Shown here in pieces: positions 1 through 10,200 of a stretch of 64,000 nt of DNA (positions within the stretch are counted from its first letter, which is position 1; every line of letters begins with the position of its first letter). The DNA is from Mantamonas sphyraenae (lineage: Eukaryota > CRuMs > Mantamonadidae). The notes below the pieces were generated by a model, which was not told the DNA's origin, ran no database searches, and saw nothing but the letters and a program-made list of their open reading frames with translations. The DNA is taken from contig JAPMXV010000015.1 in assembly GCA_026936335.1 (NCBI GenBank), forward strand, positions 248,001 through 312,000. The letters are read 5' to 3'. Position numbers and translations under genes: made by a program.

Positions 1-1000
1 AAGGGCGTTGGAGGGCGGTGGCGGGCAACTGCGTCAGCTGGATCTGCAGTGGCTGCGTTTGAACAGCGTGTTGCAGAGAAGGTTTCGGGAGAGTGGAGAA
101 TCGATGATGTTGGGATTGTGTGAGGCGTTGCAGGGACACACGCAGCTGGAGATGGTTGGATTGGGCATGGAGTTGGATACGAAGGAGGCAACAGCGCTGG
201 CGACGGCGTTGGAAGGGATGAAGGGTCTGAGAGAGGTGTGCTTGCCGCATGGAAGCACATCGGATGAAGGAATGATTGCAGTGGCGGATGTGCTGCGTGT
301 GCATCCGACAGTGGTGCAGGTGACGTTGGGATCGTACTTGAAGGAACGAGTGAGCGATGAGGTGGGTGATGCACTGTTGAGGATGGTAGAAGAGAATGAG
401 AGGTTGGTAGAGGCAATTGGACCTTGGGCAAAGAGAGATGTGAACATGGAGGTGCGGGAGAAAGTGTTGAAGGCAGTGGAAGGACGTGTGCGGCTGCAGC
501 GAATTGGGGGATATGGGGATGGTTTTGAAGCAGCGTTTCGGAAGAAGAAGAACAGTGCACAGAGATTGGTGAAGGCGGAGAGTGTGGATGCGGTGCGGGA
601 GGAGCTGGAGAGGGGATTGTGGGTGAACACGCGTGTGTTACGGGGATGGGAAGAAGGGGAGTGGGTGGTGGAGAATGTGTTGGTGAAGGGGAATGTGGAG
701 GTGTGGGAGGTGTTGGAGGAGTATGGGTTGCGGGAGGAGTTGACAGAGTGGGAGAAGGAGCAATGTGGGGAGATTGTGAGGGAGAAGGGTGTGTGGAGGA
801 AGGAATGGCATTGGGTGATGGGTGAGGAGGTGGATGAGAGGATAGAGGTGGCACTGGTGATGAACATGGAGGAGAGAGATGTGATGTTTGAGGCAGGTGG
901 GATGGAGGGGTATGTGGAAGAGACGGGGTGGGAGGGATGGGTGACACTGCCGGATGAGGTGATGGAGAGAGTGGTGAAGTGGTTGGGGGAGGGGTCATGA
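1..1000 (+). CDS. LRR / ankyrin-like / F-box-like family protein, 5' end outside window
   Basis: This is the 3' part of a tandem-family gene; the frame is already open at base 2, so the start lies upstream of the window. It aligns almost residue for residue with the second half of the next gene (997-2784): RNI-like leucine-rich repeats, then the shared block beginning RLVKAESV (near base 562), an ankyrin-like pair (about 590-760), and the conserved tail with ERDVMFEAGG and the terminal LPDEVMERVVKWL. The LPDEVxxRVxxWL ending resembles the first helix of an F-box, which suggests but does not prove a role as a ubiquitin-ligase receptor. Its stop TGA (998-1000) overlaps the ATG of the next gene (997-999). 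The coding strand is very rich in G and poor in C. Confidence 0.75.
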   Translation, partial: RALEGGGGQLRQLDLQWLRLNSVLQRRFRESGESMMLGLCEALQGHTQLEMVGLGMELDTKEATALATALEGMKGLREVCLPHGSTSDEGMIAVADVLRVHPTVVQVTLGSYLKERVSDEVGDALLRMVEENERLVEAIGPWAKRDVNMEVREKVLKAVEGRVRLQRIGGYGDGFEAAFRKKKNSAQRLVKAESVDAVREELERGLWVNTRVLRGWEEGEWVVENVLVKGNVEVWEVLEEYGLREELTEWEKEQCGEIVREKGVWRKEWHWVMGEEVDERIEVALVMNMEERDVMFEAGGMEGYVEETGWEGWVTLPDEVMERVVKWLGEGS

Positions 1001-2784
1001 TTGTGATGGTTGGCGATGTGTGCACCAACAAAATGGCTCTTCTTCCCCGGGAGCCGACCGCTCTACAGCGAGCGTTGGAAGGCAGTGTGGAGGATGTGCG
1101 AGAGGAATTGATGAAGAATGAACTTCAGGTGAATGTGAAATGGACCAATGTCTCAGAGGACGAGCTGGCCAAGCTGCAGGAAGCGTGCGAGGGGGTGGAA
1201 GTGCGAGCGTTGTCGCTGAACTGTGGCAAAGTGCCGATGGGGTCTGTGGGGGCATTTCTGGAAGGGTGCATGGCACAGCAGAGGCACTTGCAGGTGTTGA
1301 AGTTGTACCAACTGGCCCAGGGAGAAGGCGAGGGCCAGGATGGACCGGCAAAGTTGTTCCAAGCGCTGGAGTTGGTGGGAGGGGCGCTTCGTGAGTTGAT
1401 AGTGAAGCGGTCACTGGATGGATGGAGGATGCGATCGTGGACTTCGTGGAGGAACGTATTGATTTATGCGGTGGCCAATGGGTGCCCGATGCTGGAGGAG
1501 TTGCGGCTGGACGAATGCCTGAGTGGGGACGACCTTGGACGGGTGCTGCACTCTTGCACGAGGCTGAAAGGGTTGCGCCTGACAAGGTTCGGATTGGAGA
1601 GTGAGGGGGAGACGCTGGAGATGGCACGGCTGATCGGGGAGAGCAGGTTGCGTGTGGCGAAGCTTTCCTTGCAGAAATCGTGGTCAAACCTTGGCACCAT
1701 TGTTGGGGCGATGCTTGGATGTGGGACACTGAGGGAATTGGTTCTCAATGGCACTTTGACGGATGAAGAATCAGTGAAAGGGCTGGGAAGGGCGTTGGAG
1801 GGCGGTGGCGGGCAACTGCGTCAGCTGGATCTGCAGTGGCTGCGTTTGAACAGCGTGTTGCAGAGAAGGTTTCGGGAGAGCGGAGAATCGATGATGTTGG
1901 GGTTGTGTGAGGCGTTGCAGGGACACACGCAGCTGGAGACGGTTGGATTGGGCATGGAGTTGGATACGAAGGAGGCAACAGCGCTGGCGACGGCATTGGA
2001 AGGGATGAAGGGTCTGCGAGAGGTGTGTTTACCGCATGGAAGCACATCAGATGAAGGAATGATTGCAGTGGCGGATGTGCTGCGTGTGCATCCGACAGTG
2101 GTGCAGGTGACGTTGGGATCGTACTTGAAGGAACGAGTAAGCGATGAGGTGGGTGATGCGCTGTTGAGGATGGTAGGAGAGAATGAGAGGTTGGTAGAGG
2201 CAATTGGACCTTGGGCAAAGAGAGATGTGAACATGGAGGTGCGGGAGAAAGTGTTGAAGGCAGTGGAAGGACGTGTGCGGCTGCAGCGAATTGGGGGATA
2301 TGGGGATGGTTTTGAAGCAGCGTTTCGGAAGAAGAAGAACAGTGCAAAGAGGTTGGTGAAGGCGGAGAGTGTGGAGAGTGTGCGGGAGGAATTGGAGAGG
2401 GGATTGTGGGTGAACACACGTGTGTTACGGGGATGGGAAGAAGGGGAGTGGGTGGTGGAGAATGTGTTGTTGAAGGGGAATGTGGAGGTGTGGGAGGTGT
2501 TGGAGGAGTATGGGTTGCGGGAGGAGTTGACAGAGTGGGAGAAGGAGCAATGTGGGGAGATTGTGAGGGAGAAGGGTGTGTGGAGGAAGGAGTGGCATTG
2601 GGTGATGGGTGAGGAGGTGGATGAGAGGATAGAGGTGGCACTGGTGATGAACATGGAGGAGAGAGATGTGATGTTTGAGGCGGGTGGGATGGAGGGGTAT
2701 GTGGAAGAGACGGGGTGGGAGGGATGGGTGACACTGCCGGATGAGGTGATGGAGAGAGTGGTGAAGTGGTTGGCGATGGAGTAG
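997..2784 (+). CDS. LRR / ankyrin-like / F-box-like family protein, full copy
   Basis: A 595-residue intact member. I chose the ATG at 997, which overlaps the previous stop as ATGA; the near-identical copy at 23823 begins at the equivalent MVGDVCTN site. The N-terminus (about residues 1-90) is helical and contains the family phrase LQEACEG; residues about 90-420 are RNI-type LRRs (LxxLxLxxx spacing near 28 residues). Then comes RLVKAESV, an ankyrin-like pair, and the tail ERDVMFEAGG...LPDEVMERVVKWL. There is no signal peptide or membrane segment, so it is probably cytosolic. It is nearly identical to 23823-25592 except for the last stretch, where this copy has the YVEETGWEGW variant and the other has YESTGEWW. 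It ends in TAG. Confidence 0.8.
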   Translation: MIVMVGDVCTNKMALLPREPTALQRALEGSVEDVREELMKNELQVNVKWTNVSEDELAKLQEACEGVEVRALSLNCGKVPMGSVGAFLEGCMAQQRHLQVLKLYQLAQGEGEGQDGPAKLFQALELVGGALRELIVKRSLDGWRMRSWTSWRNVLIYAVANGCPMLEELRLDECLSGDDLGRVLHSCTRLKGLRLTRFGLESEGETLEMARLIGESRLRVAKLSLQKSWSNLGTIVGAMLGCGTLRELVLNGTLTDEESVKGLGRALEGGGGQLRQLDLQWLRLNSVLQRRFRESGESMMLGLCEALQGHTQLETVGLGMELDTKEATALATALEGMKGLREVCLPHGSTSDEGMIAVADVLRVHPTVVQVTLGSYLKERVSDEVGDALLRMVGENERLVEAIGPWAKRDVNMEVREKVLKAVEGRVRLQRIGGYGDGFEAAFRKKKNSAKRLVKAESVESVREELERGLWVNTRVLRGWEEGEWVVENVLLKGNVEVWEVLEEYGLREELTEWEKEQCGEIVREKGVWRKEWHWVMGEEVDERIEVALVMNMEERDVMFEAGGMEGYVEETGWEGWVTLPDEVMERVVKWLAME

Positions 2785-2830
2785 GGTTGGGTGATGACGC
2801 TGGGGGAGACAATGAAACATTTGAGTCACA

Positions 2831-4564
2831 ATGCTTTCGTCCTCGTCTTTGCTGACATCGGCTCTTCAAACGGCGCTGAAGAAGGGTGTGGAGGAGACAC
2901 GTGCTGTGATTGTGCAGAACGAGGGCTTGGTGCTCCTGGACGGGAAGGGGGGGAGTGATGAGGAGATGGCGGTGCTGCAAAATGCGTGTGAGGGCGTCGC
3001 TGTTCGAGAAGTGACGCTTGAGTGCCGCTCGCTGCACATGGACACCATCACAGAGTTCATATCGTCGCTGCTGACGAAACAAACCCACCTGGAAAAGTTG
3101 CACTTGCAGATGGTGTCTTTGCGTGGTGATTCCGAGCAACGTGAACGCGAGAAGGAGGCTCTCGTGGACGCCTTTGCTTGTGGCTCGCCGTCGCTTCGCT
3201 CGCTGCACGTTAAATACTGGGTGTACACCAAACACAATGCGTCATGGAAGTCGATATGTGAGGTGGTGGGGAGCGGGTTCCCAGCTCTGCAGGAGCTGTT
3301 GCTGGACGAGGTTCCGACGGCAGCCGGGCTTGGTGTGGTGCTGCAGGCATGCTCGCAGTTGAGGGTGTTGGAACAATCGAATGTGGGAGAGATTGAGGAC
3401 AGCGAAGCACAGGCATTGGCGGCACAGATCGCGCAGAGCCGGCTTCAGAATGTCTCACTCGAGGTTTCCGGCACGGTGTGCCGCACAGGCAGCTTTCTGG
3501 GCACCATTACCACGTGCAAGACGCTAAGAGAGCTCACATTGAGTCAATATGGACCTTCAGGGTCTTTTCTGGAGTCGTTGGCGGCGTCTTTGGCTGCAAT
3601 CGGCCCGCAACTGCGCCGCTTGGATCTGAGCCGAGTCGTGAACTCTTCACTTGTCGGAATGTCGGAGCAGGAGGCGCAACCGCACTTGGTGAGCCTGTGT
3701 GAAGTGTTGCGGGGCCACACAATGTTGGACACTCTGCGACTTGGGTTGGCGTTTGCGATGGAAGCGAGTGTGGTGCTGGCCGAGGCGCTGGCCGAGATGG
3801 TGGAGCTCAGGGAGTTGCGTGTTCCACGTGGATCATCATGCGGGGAGGACATGATTGTGCTTGCGGATGCAGTACGTGTGCATCCGAGGCTGCAGCGTGT
3901 GACACTGGGTGTGCGGCTGACGTCAACTGACTCCACGGAGTTGGAAGACGCACTTGTGAGGATGGTCTTGGAGAACGAAGGATTGATGGAGGTTGTGGGG
4001 CCCTGGGGATCGTTGATGCCGAATCGCCACATTCGACCTCGCGTGCTGGAGGCTGCGCACGGTCATGTTCGCTTGCAGCGGATTGATCCATATGGTAGCA
4101 AGGAACAGATGTTTCAGAAGCGTGTGGAGTGTGCACAGAGGTTGGTGAAGGCGGAGAGTGTGGAGAGTGTGCGGGAGGAGCTGGAGAGGGGCTTGGGAGT
4201 GACCACGCGGATGGCAGGCAGGGGTGGAGGGGAATGGGTGGTGGAGAATGTGTTGGTGAAGGGGAATGTGGAGGTGTGGGAGGTGTTGGAGGAGTATGGG
4301 TTGAGGGGGGAGTTGACAGAGTGGGAGAAGGAGCAATGTGGGGAGATTGTGAGGGAGAAGGGTGTGTGGAGGAAGGAGTGGCATTGGGTGATGGGTGAGG
4401 AGGTGGATGAGAGGATAGAGGTGGCACTGGTGATGAACATGGAGGAGAGAGATGTGATGTTTGAGGCAGGTGGGATGGAGGGGTACGAATCGACTGGGGA
4501 GTGGTGGACACTGCCGGATGAGGTGATGGACAGGGTGGTGAAGTGGTTGGGGGAGGGGTCATGA
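2831..4564 (+). CDS. LRR / ankyrin-like / F-box-like family protein, divergent N-terminal half
   Basis: A 577-residue member starting MLSSSSLL, 46 bases after the previous stop. The N-terminal and LRR portions are clearly homologous but diverged from the 997 copy and use more balanced codons. From about 4110 (CAQRLVKAESV) to the end, the DNA becomes nearly identical to the G-rich copies. This abrupt change in similarity indicates that the 3' third was replaced or homogenised by recombination. The tail is the YESTGEWW type with terminal LPDEVMDRVVKWL. The stop is TGA in the context TCATGATGG, like the overlapping junctions elsewhere, but here no family gene follows on this strand. Confidence 0.8.
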   Translation: MLSSSSLLTSALQTALKKGVEETRAVIVQNEGLVLLDGKGGSDEEMAVLQNACEGVAVREVTLECRSLHMDTITEFISSLLTKQTHLEKLHLQMVSLRGDSEQREREKEALVDAFACGSPSLRSLHVKYWVYTKHNASWKSICEVVGSGFPALQELLLDEVPTAAGLGVVLQACSQLRVLEQSNVGEIEDSEAQALAAQIAQSRLQNVSLEVSGTVCRTGSFLGTITTCKTLRELTLSQYGPSGSFLESLAASLAAIGPQLRRLDLSRVVNSSLVGMSEQEAQPHLVSLCEVLRGHTMLDTLRLGLAFAMEASVVLAEALAEMVELRELRVPRGSSCGEDMIVLADAVRVHPRLQRVTLGVRLTSTDSTELEDALVRMVLENEGLMEVVGPWGSLMPNRHIRPRVLEAAHGHVRLQRIDPYGSKEQMFQKRVECAQRLVKAESVESVREELERGLGVTTRMAGRGGGEWVVENVLVKGNVEVWEVLEEYGLRGELTEWEKEQCGEIVREKGVWRKEWHWVMGEEVDERIEVALVMNMEERDVMFEAGGMEGYESTGEWWTLPDEVMDRVVKWLGEGS

Positions 4565-4640
4565 TGGATCGAGTGACCCCAAGATGGCATTGCAATGCAT
4601 TGTGGAACGCGATCTGCACGTAGGAATGCCATCGGCAAAC

Positions 4641-6971
4641 TCATTCTGAAAGCAAGGGCGCACGCATCCATCTCATCCTCACCTTGCCCGTGGATCCCCG
4701 AGGTCGTCTCCCTCCGTTCCTGATCCACCTGAACCCTGCCTGTACACTCTTTGACCCCAGTGCCACCACCAGTGCCACCCCGACACACACTGTCATGACA
4801 ATCACACCAAGCGCCACAATCTCCACTGTGTTTGTGTCAAAGCGCGCCTTGTTCAGCGTCACAGATGTGCCCGAGACAAACACCGTCAGCAGTGTGTAGA
4901 GACTCAAAGTCTCCATTTTGTTGTCCAACGGACGACAAAACGGCTGCAGCCGTCCATGCACCCAAATCGACAGCACCAGCGTCAGAAAAAGGACAATGAA
5001 GAACGCGATCTGCGAGTAGAACGGGACGGCCGTCACCAGCACCGTCACCACCACACGACGCAAAATCACAACCAGCTCGTACCACATCCTTTCGGGTTTG
5101 TAGGACCTGTAAAGGAATCCAAACGCAGTCTGTGCCCATGGCTCCTCCGTTGCGCCGCGACGCCACACATACACCAGCGCAGCGGCATCCAATACAGGCA
5201 CACATATGCCCACCAGCACCAACAGCACCCACGAAACCCCTTGTACATCTCTCAGTGTCCCATCCAACTTGCCCCCCTTGCACACGATGAACGGGTATTA
5301 ATACTGGTTCAGGAACCACCACCGCGTCTCCCCACGAATTCCCGTGGCCGCATCTGTGCACATGAGGAAACTCAGTGCTTGCAAAAGGATGGGTCCATAC
5401 GCAATGTGCACTGCAAACAGTGCCACCCCAATGATTTTGTGCTTCAATGCCACCCCGTCGTCGTCTGTGCCCGAGTGCTCGAACAGCAGACCCTCCGAGT
5501 CATTGCCCTCCTCATTGTGCTCTCCTCCATCGCCAGTGCGTCCACGTCCCTTTCTGTACACATCCCAAAGCTTCGATGCAATTGCTCCGACAAGAAGCAG
5601 CGGCAAGACGACAGTCGTGCTCGCGGCAAACTCACCACTCCATCGCTCTGTGAATCCGGCTGGTGCTTCAAACAGACACTGCACAGACGACAGCGAAAGA
5701 TTCACCGACGACGCCACATGGTTCAGCCCCTGCATGATCTGTCCCAGCACCCCTCCCACCGACACCGAGTCATGCACCCCTTCGACACGATGCAACGCAC
5801 TTGTCAGAGAGATGGACGACTTTTCGATCGTGGCCAGAATTTGCCAGAAGAACAGTGTCACCTTGAGTGTGGCACTGTCCCCTCCATGATGCAGCTTCTG
5901 TCGGATGACCACAATGACAAACATGAAGCCAAACACCGCGTACAGCACAATGCCCAACACCACTTCCACAGGGGAGGGGCACTGCAAACACACACGTGCA
6001 CTCTTGTAGTAGCCCGATGCACACTCGCTGCACAGGCGAGACCCACTCTGGTAGCCAGGGGCACACTCCTCGCCTTGTGTCCTCCCGCTGTTGTCCTGTT
6101 GCAGCGTTGGACACGCCGCCGCCACAGGACACGGCAGAATTGCCAGTGATGAGTGAGTAGTATTGGGCGCTTCTACCACACGGCAGCCTCGGATGCTGCC
6201 TGCCGTGCATCGACACAGGCTAAACGCCTCCGGACAAGCCAGGCATTGCTGTTGGTGACCAAAGAATTGGGCGGCACACGTGCACTGCTCAATCCAGTTG
6301 ATTGGGTCGTAGAAGAAGAGCAGATGCTGCCCATCCGCTCGTTCCACTGTTGCGCACGTCACGTTGCCAAATTGGTTCTGATTGCTCGGGGACGCCACCA
6401 GGAAGCTGACTTCTCCTCCATGAAGTGATGTTGACGTGTTGCGCAGGTCCACATACCACAATGAGCGACTGGAACGCATGGCGGCGGAGAAATGGCCACC
6501 AATCTGGGTGTTGTGGATGTCCAAGCGCTGCAGGTTGTCCAGATCTCGCCAAGCCGACATGGAGCCGCTGAGGCTTGTGTTGTACAGTTGCAGAGTCTCG
6601 ATGGATGGGAAATGCAAGAAAGAAACGTCGCCGGTGGCCCAAAAGTTGTTGGAGAGATCGAGGAGACGGAGGTTGGGCAGGAGTAGCCGTTCGAATGGAG
6701 TGAATTCCAGTTGGTTGCTGGCCAGATGGATGTTGACCAGACCTTTCGGGAGGGAAGACATGAATAGGGCCGATTGGAGGGCATTGTTGTCCAGCCGTAG
6801 TGTGGTGAGGGTGACCGGGAGCTCCGGCAATTCCGTGATTGCGTTGTAGGACAGGTCGAGTGTGGTGAGCTTCAGTTGGTCACGCTGCTCGCAGTTGGCG
6901 TTTACACCTCCTAGCATCAGTGTAAGGAGTACAACAACGGACAAGACACCTGCAACGATGCCCCTGGCCAT
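4641..6971 (-). CDS. LRR multipass receptor-like membrane protein interrupted by one in-frame TAA
   Basis: Read from the ATG at 6971, the protein has a signal peptide (MARGIVAGVLSVVVLLTL), about six LRRs (residues about 35-210), a Cys-rich stretch (about 225-340, including SRLCSECASGYYKS), then membrane helices. An upstream ATG at 7031 would place 20 polar residues before the signal, so 6971 is preferred. The frame meets TAA at 5298-5300 after FLNQY, then continues in the same frame (YPFIVCKGG) for another 217 codons with four or more hydrophobic helices and the MWYELVVILRR region. The post-stop part looks intact, so this is a single nonsense lesion, an assembly error or readthrough rather than an old pseudogene. 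The final stop is TGA. The general plan (Cys-rich ectodomain plus multipass C-terminus) resembles the receptors at 53-64 kb. Confidence 0.7.
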
Positions 6972-7235
6972 TGTTCCCACCAATTGCTTGTGTGGTCCAG
7001 CGGAACACAAGACGCCCGCATCCGCATCCAAGGGGTTGCGTGTGGTGGGTGCAAATACCAGATGAGAGTGATGGAGAGGGTGGTACCGTGGCTGGTGATG
7101 GCTGATGGTGGCTGGTGATGGGGTGGAAGGGCTCCATCAGAACCGACGGCGCGACGACGCACTGATTGATGCATTGTTGATGGCAGCGTGGGGAGGGATG
7201 TAGCTGCTTGGATGCAAGACAAAGGTTCATTGAAG

Positions 7236-10200
7236 TCACCATCTCGTTCTTCCCCTCCAGACACGTTTCAACAACTTGTTTCGCTCCTCCTTGCGTCGCT
7301 CCTCCTCGCGACGTCGCTCCTCTGCCGTCTGTGTGGGGCTGCCTGCCAGACAAGCCAGTCGCTTGTTCCACTGATGGCGGTACTTGCCGAAGCATGCGTG
7401 GTTCTTGCCGCCCACCACGTTCTCCTTGCCAATCGCCTTGTAGTAGTCGTAGTACGCGAGCATCGCCTTCTTGAACAACCCTGCTGTTTGCGAGTTGTAC
7501 ACCACGGCACTTGTCACCTCCTTTCGACCCACATACCCTGTAAGCAAGCATGCCAGTCGTTGCACCTCTGTCTTGCCGTTGACATGACAGTGATGGTTGC
7601 GTGATGGAGTGTGCTTGCTGATTTGCATCAGCTGGTTGAACACCATACCATGGGTTTGGCGCACTGTTGCGACTGCCCTTTCCTCGCGACGTCGCTCCTC
7701 TGCCGTCTGTGTGGGGCTGCCTGCCAGACACGCCAGTCGCTTGTTCCACTGATGGCGGTACTTGCCGAAGCATGCGTGGTTCTTGCTGCCCACCACGTTC
7801 TCCTTGCCAATCGCCTTGTAGTAGTCGTAGTACACGTGCATCACATGCTTGAACATCTTTGCTGTTCGCGAGTTGTACACTACGGCACTCGTCACCCGCT
7901 TTCGACCCACATACCCTGTAAGCAAGCATGCCAGTCGTTGCACCTCTGTCTTGCCGTTGACATGACAGTGATGGTTGCGTGATGGAGTGTGCTTGCTGAT
8001 GCGCTTCAGCTGGTTGAACACCGTGCCATGGGTTTGGCGCACTGTTGCGAGTGCCTTTTCCATCTTCTTGCGTCGCTCCTCCTCACGTCGCTCCTCTGCC
8101 GTCTGTGTGGGGCTGCCTGCCAGACAAGCCAGTCGCTTGTTCCACTGATGGCGGTACTTGCCGAAGCATGCGTGGTTCTTGCCGCCCACCACGTTCTCCT
8201 TGCCAATCGCCTTGTAGTAGTCGTAGTACGCGAGCATTGCCTTCTTGAACAACCCTGCTGTTTGCGAGTTGTATACCACGGCACTTGTCACCTCCTTTCG
8301 ACCCACATACCCTGTAAGCAAGCATGCCAGCCGTTGCACCTCTGTCTTGCCGTTGACATGACAGTGATGGTTGCGTGATGGAGTGTGCTTGCTGATTTGC
8401 ATCAGCTGGTTGAACACCGTGTCATGGATCTGGCGCACTGTTGCGAGTGCCTTTTCCATCTTCTTGCGTCGCTCCTCCTCACGTCGCTCCTCTGCCGTCT
8501 GTGTGGGGCTGCCTGCCAGACACGCCAGTCGCTTGTTCCACTGATGATGGTACTTGCCGAAGCATGCGTGGTTCTTGCCGCCCACCACGTTCTCCTTGCC
8601 AATCGCCTTGTAGTAGTCGTAGTACGCGAGCATTGCCTTCTTGAACAACCCTGCTGTTTGCGAGTTGTATACCACGGCACTTGTCACCTCCTTTCGACCC
8701 ACATACCCTGTAAGCAAGCATGCCAGTCGTTGCACCTCTGTCTTGCCGTTGACATGACAGTGATGGTTGCGTGATGGAGTGTGCTTGCTGATGCGCTTCA
8801 GCTGGTTGAACACCGTGCCATGGATCTGGCGCACTGTTGCACGTGCCTTTTCCATCTTGCCTTGCCGTTTGGGATCCGACATCTTCTCCGCCGAGTACTT
8901 GCAACACTTGAACTTTGTGATGTCATTCATCGTGCCGCTCGCAACCTTTCGGTAGATCGCATTGAGCCCGAAACCAGAGGGACATGCGTACAATCCCTGC
9001 GATTGCATGTGGCGACTGAGTACCTTGCATTCGTCCTTGTAGACCCCAAGAGTACACTTGACCTTGCGGATACCAACAAGAGCGTTGCTGTTGCCTCGGA
9101 CAAATCCGGAAATGCTGTAGCCAGCGGGGCAACTTGACCAACCCTGCTTGGACAAGGTCTTGGTCCAGTCCGCCTCTACCGTTTGCACGTTGAGCTTGTT
9201 TCTTGTGCAGCAGTCTGCCCACTCGAGACCCTGAAGCTTGCCGGTTGAGCTCCGGAACAGAGAGTGCACAGCATACCCACGAGGACACTCCGACACTCCA
9301 GCACGGTCCATCGACAAGGCCCAGTTGCCACGTTTGCAGGTCACCGGCGCGGTGCTCTGTGCTTCCGATGGTGCTCGGTCTTGGAGCTCGCAACATTTGA
9401 ATTGGTCCACGGCGGAAAGGCCGTCGTTCTTGCCGTTGGAGCCGCGGCGGATTGCTTTCAGCCCGTACCCCGCAGGACATGAGAACGTCCCCTTCCGAGT
9501 GAAGCTGACCTCGATGTTCTTGCACTTGTTCTCGTTCAGTCCATCCACGCACCGGAGCCCGGTCATGCATCGAAGAGTGCTGCACCAGCCTACGCGTTTG
9601 AACCCAGCGATGCCGTACCCTGGGAGTGAGCATCCGTAGAATCCCTTCGTAGCAAAGGAGCCAGTGAGACTGTACTCGTTGCGCTTCGAGTGAACAGAGC
9701 AACAACTCGCCCCTTCCAAACACTCCAGGGTGTTGCACGCACTGCGCGTAAGGCCGGACACAATGGATCGTGCCTTACACCTTGACAAGCCTCCACGGTC
9801 AAAACTTGCCGCCCAGTTGCTGTTGTAGCACTTGAACGCTCCACGCGCCCAAGCGTCGCGGTTTTGCTTCTCCCGCGCTGTTGGTGATGGCACAACCAGA
9901 ACACCATCCACTTTGTGGACTCCTTGTTGACGTGCAATGTGAAGCATGTGATTCACCTCGTTCCAGTACTTGTCCAATGCTTTTCGAGTGTCCACCAACA
10001 TCGTGCGGATCATGTCGCGCATCCGGGTGCGGCGAGCTTCGCTGATGTGCAACGTCTTCAGGCGCATCAGATCGGCAATTGCCACACCACGAATGCGTTG
10101 AGCCTTGCGTGCGTCCTTGCGCAGTTCCAGCATCTTTGGCGTGCTGAACATGGCCTTGAGCTTGGCTTTGGCATCGCGGCTGCCTTTGTCAGAAGCCCGC

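Noticed and set aside
1745-3235. Long minus-strand open frame (496 codons, Ser/Pro/His-rich) opposite the LRR genes; similar ones at 24562-25542, 23506-24546 and 21717-23069
   Set aside because: These are shadows caused by the G-rich, C-poor coding strand; they recur opposite each copy, lack domains and contradict clear plus-strand homology.
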